DNA of 50,103 bases from the NCBI GenBank assembly GCA_905221605.1, contig CAJNDS010002792.1:226372-276474 (forward strand), read 5' to 3'. Source of the stretch: Symbiodinium natans. Its lineage: Eukaryota > Sar > Dinophyceae > Suessiales > Symbiodiniaceae. Every line of letters begins with the position of its first letter. The first letter of the stretch is position 1. The position numbers were made by a program, and so were the translations under genes. A model generated the notes under the pieces. The model was not told the DNA's origin, did not search any database, and was given only the letters and a program-made list of their open reading frames with translations. This document shows, piece after piece, positions 30,208 through 40,800 of this stretch.

Positions 30208-33162
30208 TCAGCTCATGAGGGGTAGGTACCTGAACCCTAAACCCTAAACCCTAAACCCTAAACCCTAAACCCTAAACCCTAAAGGAAAGCATGGGGATCC
30301 GTAGGGTTTAGGGATCTTCTTTGGCGGAAACTGAAGATCGAAGGTCGCCTGGAAACTCTTGGGGCCATGAATGTCACCGGAATCTCTTCGATTTTCAACC
30401 TCCGATTTCAGCCTTTAGGGTTTAGTGCTTGGGGCTTCAGATTTTTGAGGCGGAAATCCAGATACGCTGTAAGAGATGTTGCCACGGGCTCTTCAATCTT
30501 CACTCTTCCGTTTCCCCTCTTGGAGCTCAAGACGCTCAAGACAATACCGATGCTCCAAGCTCGCCTGAAACTCATCTACTCCTCGCTGCACACCCCAGGC
30601 TTCTATGACTTTGCAAACAACCCTAAACCCTAAACCCTAAACCCTAAACCCTAAACCCTAAACCCTAAAAAACGAGAAAATGCTAATGCACACCCAACAA
30701 ACCACCTCAACAACTCTGCGAGCATCAACATGAAGCACCCGCATGATGACTAAACCCTCAACCCGAAACCCTAAACCCCAAACCCTAAACCCTAAACCCT
30801 ACCCAAGTCCCCAAGGGACTACCCAGGTGAAAAAAATCACACTCGTGTGGCAAAAATCCCCACCCGAAGCTGCAAGATGGCGTGTCCGCGGATGAGCCAC
30901 CTGGCTAGAAGGAGCCAATAGGGTCTTTTGGTGTGGGGTTTAGGGTTTAGGGTTTAGGGTTTGGGATTTTAGGGCTTGGGATTTAGGGCTTTAGGGCTTT
31001 AGGGCTTTAGGGCTTTAGGGTTTAGGGCTTTAGGGTTTAGGGCTTAGGGTTTAGGGTTTGGGCTTTAGGGTTGAGGGTTTAGGGTTTGGGGTTTAGGGTT
31101 TTCGGGTTTGGGGTTTAGGGTTGAGGGTTTAAGGGTTTAAGGTTTGGGGTCTAGGGTTTAAGGGTTTAGGGTTTCGGGTTTAGGGCGTGAGGACTTTAAT
31201 TCGGTTGCTGTTTATGGCGGTTTAGTTGCTTAAGAACAGGGTTTAGGGTTTAACCGCCAACAAGGAAGCTACCACAAGATTGCAACCTGGATATATCGTA
31301 TCATGGTTTCCTCGTTTAAAATTAGCTTACGTTCCATAGCGGCAAGCTCATAAACCATAAACCCTTACTAAACCCTAAACAAAAAAACCAGGCAAAGCAT
31401 CCTTGAGTTGTGTACGAATGTCGTTGAAGGAGGGGTCTGTGGGTTTCAAGTGGCATTGCCCTAGACCATAAACCCTAAACCCTAAACCCTAAACCCTAAA
31501 CCCTAAACCCTAAACCCTAAACCCTAAACCCTACACCCTAAACCCTAAACCCTAAACCCTAAACCCTAAACCCTAAACCCTAAACCCTAAACCCTAAACC
31601 CTAACCATAACCCAACCCCTAAGCCCGAAACCCCAAAACCCTAAACCCTAAACCCTGAACCCTTAACCTTCAACCCTAAACCCTAAACCCTGACCCTAAA
31701 CCCCAAACCCTAAACCCTAAACCCCAAACCCTTCCCACCTCCCCGCATCCACAGAGGGAAAAAAAACAACCTAAACCCTGAACCCTAAACCCTAATTAAA
31801 CCCTAAACCCTGAACCTTAACCCTAAACCCTAAACTCTAAACCCTAAACCCTCAACCCTCAACCCTGAACCCTAAACCCTAAACCCCAACAGCAAGTTAT
31901 TTGACAACTCCCGGCATGGGGTAGTCCATGGGCAGCACGCCATGATAGTCGACCTCATGCTTGCAAGGGTTGACGAGGTTTAGGGTTTAGGGTTTAGGGT
32001 TTAGGGGTTTAGGTTTCGGGTTTAGGGTCTAGGGTGTAGGATTTAGGGGGTATGCTGAACCCTAAAACCCTCTAACCCCTAGAACCCTGACCCCCTTTCA
32101 GCGAAAGGGGGTCTGGGGGTTTAGGGTTTAGGGTTTAGGGTTTAGGGTTTAGGGTTTAGAGTTTAGGGTTTAGGGTTTAGGGCTTAGAACTTGCAGGTGA
32201 TGAAGGCTTTGGCTTAGAGAACTGATGCTGGCAGATGGGCCCTATGGCCCTATGAGGCTCCCACACCCTTCAGGGTTTAGGGTTTAGGGTTTAGGGTTTA
32301 GGGTTTAGGGTTTAGAATTTAGGGTTTAGGGTTCCCCAATATCCTAGACCTCTGAGGGTAGTTTCATGGGCCCTGAATATGGTCCCTGACCTCATTTAAA
32401 GGGCTCTGATGTTTGGGCCCTTGATTGGTATACAGTAAGGGGTATATAGGGGGTACCCTTTTGAGGGCCCATACTAAGGGACTATGTAACTTCCCTTTGA
32501 AAACGCAAAAACCTTAAACCCTAAGCCTAAGTTGAATTCCACCCCTCCCTGACTGACAGCGTACAACCTCGGTAGAGTCCAAACCGAAAAAGAACGGCAG
32601 ATTCAGCCACTAAATCACATGGCTTCGGGCCTTGAAGCGGTTTAGGGGTTAGGATCTGTTTAGCGGTTTAGGGTTTAGGGTTTACGGTTCTGTTCTTTCT
32701 AAGCTTGGTGAAGGAAGCCTCGTGTATATAGTATCCCTAAACCCTAAACCATGCTAAGTTGGTGTAAGGCTTAGTGCCTTGTACCCTCATGGCCCAGTCC
32801 GCAAATCTGCCTTTCAGAGACGAGCCTGTCTGCAAACGTTTAGGGTTTGGGGTTTAGGGGTTAGGAGTTTAGAGCTTAGGGGTTCAGGGCTTAGGGTGTA
32901 GGGGCTAGGGGCTTAGGGTTTGGGGGCTTAGCGGCTTCCGGGTTCAATAACCAGGCTCAGTTCCAGTTCCCTAAACCCTAAACCCTAAACCCTAAACCCT
33001 CAACCCTAAACCCCAAAAAATAAACCCTGATTCCCTTTACCAGCCCCATAAACGACACGAAGGCGAGCAAACCCTAAACCCTAACCCATATTTACCGTCT
33101 GGCGTACACCCTACGTAGCCCTAAACCCTAAACCCTAAACCTAAATCACAAACCCTATAAGC

Positions 33163-33235
33163 CCTCCCTGACAATGGCTTCCAGGCCACTGCCATACTTT
33201 GCGGCGCGGCGTTCGAGGAAGATGCGCTGCAGGTT
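33163..33235 (-). CDS. Candidate exon, minus strand
   Basis: Open segment with LQRIFLERRAAKYGSGLEA after acceptor CCTGCAG. Helical, protein-like composition; no family recognised. Confidence 0.27.
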
Positions 33236-33825
33236 TAGGGTTTAGGGTTTCAGGGCTTGGCTTTGAGGAGTTAGGTTGTGAGGGTTTAGGGTTAGGGGTT
33301 GGGGGTTTGGGTTTTGAGGGTTTAGAGTGAGGTGCTGGAGGGTGTTCAGGGGCTTGTCCGCTGGTCTGGTGGCTTCTAGGAGGAGGGATTTGGGGCTGGG
33401 TTGCTTTCAGGGCTTAGGTATGTAGAGTATAAGGATTTGGGGTCCAAGGGACTGAAACCTTCCATCATATATCTCCAAGAGCCAAAGGACGTCGGGACTG
33501 AGCGAAATACGCAGATGCGGCACAACGCCGATGAACAACGCCTGAAGCCTAAACCCTAAACCCTAAACCCTACACCCTAAACCCTAAACCCTGCGGCGGG
33601 TGTAGGGTTCAGGGTTTAGGGTCTATTCCCTAAGGGACTAAGTAAGGTGCCAAGTATATACGACATGTGTAGGTGGAGCTTATCTTCCCTTCACCAATCA
33701 GGGAGGAAGGTCGTGCACTCTCCGGAGCCTAACCAAAACACAACACCCTGAGCCCGTAGCCGTAAACCTGACATGAATGCGTGGTGATCCTTGATCCTGT
33801 ATCCCGAATCACAAACAAACACCAC

Positions 33826-34008
33826 ACACACACACCACAGACACAGACACAGACACAGACACAGACACAGACACAGACACAGACACAGACACAGACACAG
33901 ACACAGACACAGACACAGACACAGACAGAGACAGAGACAGAGACAGAGACAGAGACAGAGACAGAGACAGAGACAGAGACACAGACACAGACACAGACAC
34001 AGACACAG

Positions 34009-34036
<28 letters not shown>
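33826..34036. repeat. Compound microsatellite (CAGACA)n / (GAGACA)n / (CA)n
   Basis: About 200 bp of hexamer CAGACA, then GAGACA, then CAGACA, then (CA)n. Open reading frames in several frames across it are artefacts of the repeat. Confidence 0.95.
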
Positions 34037-34040
<4 letters not shown>

Positions 34041-34171
34041 TCACCCCTAAACCCTAAACCCTAGACCCTAACCCTAAACCCTAAACCCCAAACCCTCAAC
34101 CCCAAACCCTAAACCCTCAACCCTAAACCCTAAGCACAAGCAGCCGCAGAAACTTGACTTGTTCAACCTCA

Positions 34172-34276
34172 TGGTCCCTTAGTGGCAAAGTCTGCCGAGA
34201 GTCTCATGGAAGACCATGCACTCCAAGCGATCCACGATCTGAGGCACCTTCGAAGAAGAAGAGCTGGCTGCCGACA
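34172..34276 (-). CDS. Candidate exon, minus strand
   Basis: Open segment with VPQIVDRLECMVFHETL. The plus strand is also open through the same bases and ends AAG before GTTTAGGG, so strand is uncertain. Confidence 0.22.
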
Positions 34277-34682
34277 AGGTTTAGGGTTTAGGGTTTTAGG
34301 GTTTTAGGGTTTAGGGTTTAGGGTTTTAGGGTTTAAGGTTTTAGGGTTTTAGGGTTTTAGGGTTTAGGGTTTGATAGGGGCCTTAAGAATTAGAGTAGGA
34401 TTCTGGAGAACTTATTGTCTGTGTATATGGGGACTATGCGGTACCATGAGAAGTCATTCCGATCCCTGTATGAGAGCGGTGTTGAGGGGGAGGCGGGGGG
34501 GGGGGGGGGGAGGACCTTCACTGGCAACCCCGAAAAAACCCCATGGCACACCATCCCTACATCCGCACCTAAATCGAAAAACCCCGAACGTCAACCCTAA
34601 ACCGTAAAACCTAAAACCTAAACCCTAAACCCTAAACCCTAAACCCCAAACCCTAAACCCCCTGTAGGCAGCCCAGTTAGCA

Positions 34683-34859
34683 CCCTAAGGGTCCCTGTAC
34701 CCATAAAGTGTATACTTATAGGGTTTAGGGTTTAGGTTTAGGGTTTAGGGTTTAGGGTTTGGGGTTTAGGGTCTAGGGGTTGAGCCCTGAAGCTGCTCTT
34801 TAGGAACTCCTTTAATTTAAGGCCCAAGTATATACTACGTAGGTCCATGGACCCTTAGG
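34683..34859. mobile_element. MITE family C interrupted by a telomere array
   Basis: Ends CCCTAAGGGTCCCTGTACCC and AGGTCCATGGACCCTTAGG. The middle is replaced or split by degenerate TTTAGGG repeats at about 34719-34790. Confidence 0.6.
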
Positions 34860-35256
34860 AGCAACTGGGGATTAGGAGGGGCGAGTATTGGTACTTCAGC
34901 CCCCAGCTCCTGTCCGAAGCCCCCAAAGGGTTTAGGGTTTAGGGTTCTCTATAAACTCAAACCCTACGCGATCTTGGGAGCCCCTATCCCTAAACCCTAA
35001 ACCCCTTTCTACCCCTAAACCCCAGAAAAAAATGTGTCGTAAGAGCAAGCGAGCTATTCGTTCATCAATCAGCCAAACCCTAAACCCTAACCCTAAACCC
35101 TAAACCCTGAACCCTAAAAAACCTAAATCCTCTTTTTTGGACTGGCAAGCAGCATCTTCTTGGCTCGGCTGGTCTGTAAGATGACACTGCGTCGAGTCCG
35201 CAGACGTCTGCTGCATCCGCTTCCTCCTACGCGCGTGCAGCTGCTTAGCTAGGACC

Positions 35257-35379
35257 CTTGGCTGCACTTAGTAGGGTAGCTATAAATTAGTTTAAATTAG
35301 TTTTTTTAGCTGCCTTACTAGGAAACCCAATAAACCCAAAAAGGCTAAGGATCTAAAGCTACAGTAAAGCACCACAAAG
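35257..35379. mobile_element. Stand-alone introner-family element, 123 bp, TSD GACC
   Basis: Ends CTTGGCTGCAC and GCACCACAAAG; GACC repeated at both ends. Closely matches the element in intron 5 (about 25988-26099). Confidence 0.75.
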
Positions 35380-36762
35380 GACCGGGACAAAATCCTCAAA
35401 CCCAAAGCCATATGAAGTAGGGTTTATATTTCTTGTATCCCCAAAAGGACACCCAAGGTATACACTCACCAATATTAAAAAGGAACCTTATATACACTCA
35501 CCAAAAACAGAAATATATACCCTACTTCATATAAAAAAGGAAAACAACCCCCATCCAGTCTAAGCCCTTCCATCTTCGAGCTTAAGGTTTAGGAGCGCTC
35601 TCGGCGGTGCACAAGTTTCGCGCTCGACGGACAGTTGTAGGGTTTACGGTTTAGGGTTTAGGGTTTAGGGTTTAGGGTTTAGGGTTTAGGGTTAGGGGTA
35701 GTTGACATCCAGTGCTCTGCAACCCTGGAACCCCCCCACCCATGGAATGCCGAAACAAGCATGATAAACAAAAAACGAGTTTGAACGAGTGCCTCGCAGC
35801 AGTTGCATGAACTTTCCTGAGGGCCTCGACCCTAAACCCTAAACCCTGAACCCTAAACCCTAAACCCTAAACCCTAAACCCTAAACCCTAAACCCTAAAC
35901 CCTAAACCCTACCATAACCTTTGTGCCACAACCAGCTGGTAAACGAACTCTGGTGACCGAATCCGTGGACTCAGAGGCGTGGTCGGGTCTAGGGTTTAGG
36001 GTTTAGGGTTGAGGGTTGAGGGTTTAGGGTTCTGAGCCGAAAAAGAGCTTAGAGCTTAGGGCTTGAGTCTTCAGGTCCATGCCAGTTCAGCTGCACATCA
36101 CAGAGCAGGCATGGTATCATCCCAGTCCCAAACAAGAAAGTTCGCCCAAGCCGGGCCTCAGCAGACAGCAAACCCTGAACCCTAACTAAACCTCGTACCT
36201 TACAAATATTTACTCTCTCTCACTCTAAACTCTAGATAAGTTCAAAACCCTGAACCATGAACCTCTCTCACGTCCTTAAGGTCATAACCCTAAACCCTAA
36301 ACTCTAAACCCTAAAGGCTTTGTCGGAAAGGCACAGGGCTTCGTCGGCAAAGCACCAGGCTTCGTCGGCAAGGCAAGCTTGCCTCGCCGACGAAACGCTG
36401 TGCGGTTTAGGGTTTAGGGTTTAGGGTTCAGTCTCTCAACATCTCACGTTGCAAGTGTTCTAACTTCTCAACCAAAGAACAAAACAAAACGCCCAAAAGG
36501 GATAGAACAAAAAGGGTTTCGGAAGCAAAAACAACACCAAATTCGCGGGAGTTCCGGAATCGTACGCATCTCGTGTATAGCCCGCGCGAATGAGATCGAA
36601 ATCCCTAAACCCTAAACCCTAGACCCTAAACCCAAATAAAACGGACGGAAACCCAAGATAGCCAAGCAAAAACACGTCTCAAGACCTCGCGACGGGGCCG
36701 GAAGGCCGCCAGGACTTTCGTGAAACTCCTGCAACAGCCTAGCAAAAACATCAAAACCTTCG

Positions 36763-36872
36763 TAGCCGAGTAACCATACTATAATAAGGGCACCTTTTTT
36801 TTGGTTGGTTACTTTGTAAGGGAAACCAGAACCAGAAATGGTGTAAAGGGTATCACTGGGCTACCAGGAAAC
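36763..36872. mobile_element. MITE family D
   Basis: GTAGCCGAGTAACC ... CACTGGGCTACC with the family's AAGGGCACCTTTTTTT core. Confidence 0.65.
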
Positions 36873-36897
36873 CACACGTCAAAGGACCCGAAATTTA

Positions 36898-37017
36898 CAG
36901 GGTGGGGCCCCCTTACTATACTAACTGTAGTTAAGGGACTTATAACCTAACTTAGGGTCCTTATAACCCAATTTAGGGCCCTTATAACTCTACTTATAAC
37001 TAGGGGGCCCCACCCTG
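36898..37017 (+). mobile_element. MITE family A, 120 bp
   Basis: Perfect TIRs with TA flanks. The DNA on its right (37018-37225) is an inverted copy of the DNA left of the 4148 copy (about 3976-4147). Confidence 0.9.
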
Positions 37018-37225
37018 TAAGATTCTCCGCCTCACCTCCAGCCCCACAGCATGAAGTATCATTCCCTTTGCATGATAAACTTTGCCTTTTTTGGGTGGGG
37101 TGGTGATATGTTTGTTCAAAGGATCCTAGGTAGTACCTTTTTGGGGCAGTATACCGGAAGTCCCTATAAGGTAAGCCGAAAAGGAACCACCTTGGAGCCT
37201 TCAGGTTAAGACAAGTCAACCGCGG
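37018..37225 (-). repeat. Inverted copy of the 3976-4147 segment
   Basis: Reverse-complement match to 3976-4147, with an extra stretch containing GGTAGTACCTTTTTGGGG. Adjacent to the MITE A copy at 36898. Confidence 0.85.
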
Positions 37226-37660
37226 CCCCGGGACAGCGTCGCGAGGGTGTCCCGGGGCGGCCCTGGACAAATGTCCCCAAGGGGCCCCGGGACAACCCGT
37301 CCGGAAACCCCGGGACCCCTAAACCCTGAACCCTAAACCCTAAACCCTAAACCCTAAACTCCTAAACAGCCCATATTTGGAAGCTTCCAACATCTTGTAC
37401 GCGTGGGGCTTTGCAAGGCGTAGGTTTTAAGGCAGACGCAGGTCAACATGTGCCGAATCTTTCGGCTGTTACCCTACACTTCCATGTACCTAGTAAGGAA
37501 TACTTGGGGTTAGGGTTTAGGGTTTAGGGTTTAGGGTTTAGGGTTTAGGGTTTAGGGTTTAGGGTTTAGGGTTTAGGGTTTAGGGTTTAGGGTTTAGGGT
37601 TAGGTGAAGCTTAATTCTGAGTTTATTGGCTCGCCCTCCCCGCCCCTCCCCCATTTTGAC

Positions 37661-37665
37661 TTTGC
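37661..37665. repeat. Target-site duplication TTTGC (left)
   Basis: TTTGC directly precedes the left LTR and recurs directly after the right LTR. Five base pairs is the usual size for a Ty1/copia integrase. Confidence 0.9.
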
Positions 37666-37821
37666 AGTTAAGTACAACAAAGGTACTTAAGACAAGGAAA
37701 GACGCACAACGGGCACGCCTATTTTCCTTGAGCCAAAATACAATCAGTCATCCGAATCTGCTCTCCTAACCCTACTTGGTATGTACAGCTAAACGGTGGT
37801 TTGCGGCCAGTTTAGTTAACT
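37666..37821 (-). repeat. 3' LTR (156 bp)
   Basis: Downstream LTR. It is preceded on the sense strand by the polypurine tract and followed by the TTTGC target duplication. Identity to the 5' LTR indicates little time since insertion. Confidence 0.96.
37727..37739 (-). promoter_or_regulatory. Spliced-leader relic in 3' LTR
   Basis: Same 13-base spliced-leader match at the equivalent position of the second LTR. Confidence 0.72.
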
Positions 37822-37830
37822 CCCCCCTTT
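37822..37830 (-). other. Polypurine tract
   Basis: The sense strand reads AAAGGGGGG directly abutting the 3' LTR, the expected place and composition for the plus-strand DNA primer. It lies 24 bases past the ORF2 stop codon. Confidence 0.85.
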
Positions 37831-37854
37831 AGGAGACAGAACGGTGAAACTGGA

Positions 37855-40800
37855 CTAGCAGATTGAGGGCAGGTTGAAACCTGCGCTCAGTAGTGTTGCG
37901 CGGTCTGAAGGACTCAAGCGCTCGGCATTTCTGATCAGGAATGCTATGGCAACGATTCGTTCTGAAGCCTCACATCCTGTCAGGACTGTGCAGTGGCGTG
38001 CTCTGGGATTGAAGAGTGCAGGGTTACACAACATGTGACCCCATAGGCTGTCGTCGTTTGGACATTGGACAGTCCCTTCCTCATCTTCTACCCACAATAT
38101 GGGTCCACTTGTTGGATTCAACGCTACAAGGAGGTTCTTTGAGCCTTCTGCATTGTTGGAGTCTCGGTGGAGCCCCGCGACTACACCTTGCTGCACGATT
38201 ATGCTTGAGAACTTGTGTGATGGCATATAACGTCGAAAGAATCGACATATCAACGCCGTTGCATATTGAAATTTGTGTGTGTTTGTCTGCAGGCCAAACA
38301 CTCCTCCTAAGACAAATGCGCCCGCAGAAAATACATGCGAGTCGTGCCCCGGTGCCCCCCTCTTATCAGGACCATGAGGTAACAGCGTCAGTAGCTGCAC
38401 CAGATGCTGACAAGTCGGGACCTTTGGGCAACTGCCTGCGAAGACTTCTGCGGCAAGATTTGCCTCTGCAAGTGCGGCGACGGCAGTTTCCAGGTGGGGT
38501 CCATCGCTGGATGCTGTCAAGCCAAACTGTGCGAGAGTATGTGGCCATTCTGCAGGTGGAATGACTTTTGTTAGGCCATTAGCTATCTGAGATTCGCTCT
38601 TGCAGTACACGGCAGTGACTTGTGGCGACTCTAGCTGTTCAGACATTGATGCAATGTTGACCCTGTGGACTCGATTGCAGTGTCTCAGCTTCGCCGAATA
38701 GCCTGTAGCCAGGACTTTGAGCAAGGTCTCGTTGTCTTGATGGAATACGACGTCGATAGCACGACCGAGGAGATGCTCCATCATGACCTGAATGTTCAAA
38801 GCCTCACCAAACATGGCGGAAGCCATTGCTATGGCCTCAGCCTCGGGAGTGCTTCTTGCAACACTCGTCTGTTTCTTAGATGCCCACCACAGCGGAAAGC
38901 GGAAATCTGTTGACCCTATAGTCATGTAGATCCCGCTCGTCGATTTTGCACTATGCGGACAAGAGGCGAAATCACTGTCAGTGAAGATGTGGATCTGGGG
39001 AGCTTCGTGATGGTTCACAGTAGCAGCTAAACATAAGCCTGTTGTACCGTGAAGATACGAAATCAGGCGAAGTAACTGCTTGTCTTCCCATTTAGTCCAC
39101 GCGGCCACTCGTGACGCTAACCGACCGATTATGAAACACAGATCAGGGCGAGCCAACCGACCCAGCCAAAGTGCTTTCATAAGTACCTTTGCAGCTACAT
39201 GGCTCAGTGTGCCGGGTTGCTGCAGGTCCTCATCTGACATTAACGCCTCGGACAAACTTGGGGTTGTGACGTTACGGAGCTTTGCCTTTGGGACATCAGC
39301 AAGCTCGCAGTACGCCTCGACGACCTGCTCTGCGAAAGCAGACATATCAAGCACAAGAGTTGTGAAGTCACTACCTCGTTGGATTCGGTGACCTCTGCCA
39401 AGGATCCGTGCATTCGAGGCTTCGATGTAACATTCGTCTTCCAGCTTGATATGCGCTCTCAGCCTTTTCCAAAACTGTGCATGAAGATGCTTTGCTCCCG
39501 ACAACGTTAGGTCATCTACATACACGTTAAGTAGCAGGGTATGGGAACCCATTTGAAAGATGAAGTTTGAAGGAAACAAATCCATCTCAATGCCACCAAA
39601 GGAAGTGAGAACAGAGGCTAGGTGTTTCTGCCATAGTTTGCCAGCAAGCGGATGGCCATATAAGCTTCGCTTCAACCTTACCACCAACTTCGACCCTGAT
39701 GGGTACGCTTTGTGCCATGTGTCCAACCACAGCTCCTCGGGGAGGATAACCCATGTGTCGGGCTCTCCTGCCTCAGCGAGGTCAGCTTGAAGAAATGCCT
39801 GAATGGCATCTGCAAGGCTCACTGCGTTTCCATCTTGGCAGCCGAAAAACAATGCGATGTTAAGGGCAACCAAGGAAGTTGGTGTGGTAGCCACGTCTTC
39901 AAAAAGAACATGGTTTCCGAACTGGTCAAAAATGCAGTCCCCCCTGTACACGATTCTCCCTTTGAACTTGTGTTCATGCTCAGGGAGTTCGAAATGTTTT
40001 ATCCCACATAATGTGAGAAGCTCTGCAATTTTGAGTTTACGGTTTTGCCGTTTTGCATCGGCATGCAAGGAAGACAAAAGACAGACTGTCAAATCATCCC
40101 ACGTTCCGTTAGAACGTAACCCTTCTGCCTCCTTCTTCACGGCTGCAACTCCGCGCGGGTCTGCTTTCCATTCCCGCTTTGTTAAGTTCTTCGTGACCAT
40201 GGAGGGGATGTGGCGATGGTAGCGTTGCGGATACCACGCTTCGACGATGTTGTGAGCGAGCTCTCGTGGGTATGCTTCAGTCTGCTTTGTTTGTGAGCCT
40301 TCGGCGGCCTCGTGCTGGTGGCTACCGTCACATTGCAGTTGTCCAAGAAATTGAACAAGTCGCAGATCATTAGTGGCTACGCTCCAGGGCTTGCGGATTG
40401 GATGCTCTCGGCCCTTCACTCCAGCCATGCAGCCATCAAAAGACACTTTGTGTAGACCATGTTCATCCTGAAATTCTTTCCATTCAGGGAGATCCCACCA
40501 GCCGGACCCTTTGGGCCACTCGACTGCGATCCTTCCATGATTTGCGATGGCAGTTGCGAGTACCTTGCGGGCATACAAGAACATAAGCTTGCTCTTCTCT
40601 TGGCGATTCCGAAGACCCTTTCCGTACTTCGCCCCATGCCTATGGACGTTCATGTTCTGCCACGGACTGAACTCGGTGCACGGCAATGAGAGCCACACAT
40701 CACAACCTGGCGATGCTTCGACCTGACCTTGAACTTGTTTGACATGTTCTTCGTTGGACAAATCAATCATGCTTCGGCATAAGCGGATACTGTTGATGCC

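Larger units (their letters stand above)
28337..33160. other. Patchwork with telomere arrays upstream of the ankyrin gene core
   Basis: Arrays at 28350-28440, 28650-28715, 29694-29793, 30235-30283, 30620-30670, 30940-31190 (highly degenerate), 31465-31610, 31640-31735, 32110-32180, 32275-32325 and 32970-33000. Weak minus-strand exon candidates are listed separately. Confidence 0.65.
34037..37660. other. Patchwork with telomere arrays and MITEs, up to the retroelement insertion
   Basis: Arrays at 34045-34132, 34280-34370, 34600-34670, 35640-35692, 35829-35910, 37320-37362 and 37507-37600; G tract at 34496-34510. A palindromic repeat with TTATATTTCTTGTATCCCC at about 35405-35540. The 37226-37316 segment is rich in CCCGGGAC. 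No gene recognised beyond weak candidates. Confidence 0.65.

Noticed and set aside
33691-34057. Overlapping ORFs of 73-117 codons on both strands
   Set aside because: They are translations of the CAGACA/GAGACA/CA microsatellite (CVCVCV, SVSVSV, TQTQTQ) and have no support as genes.
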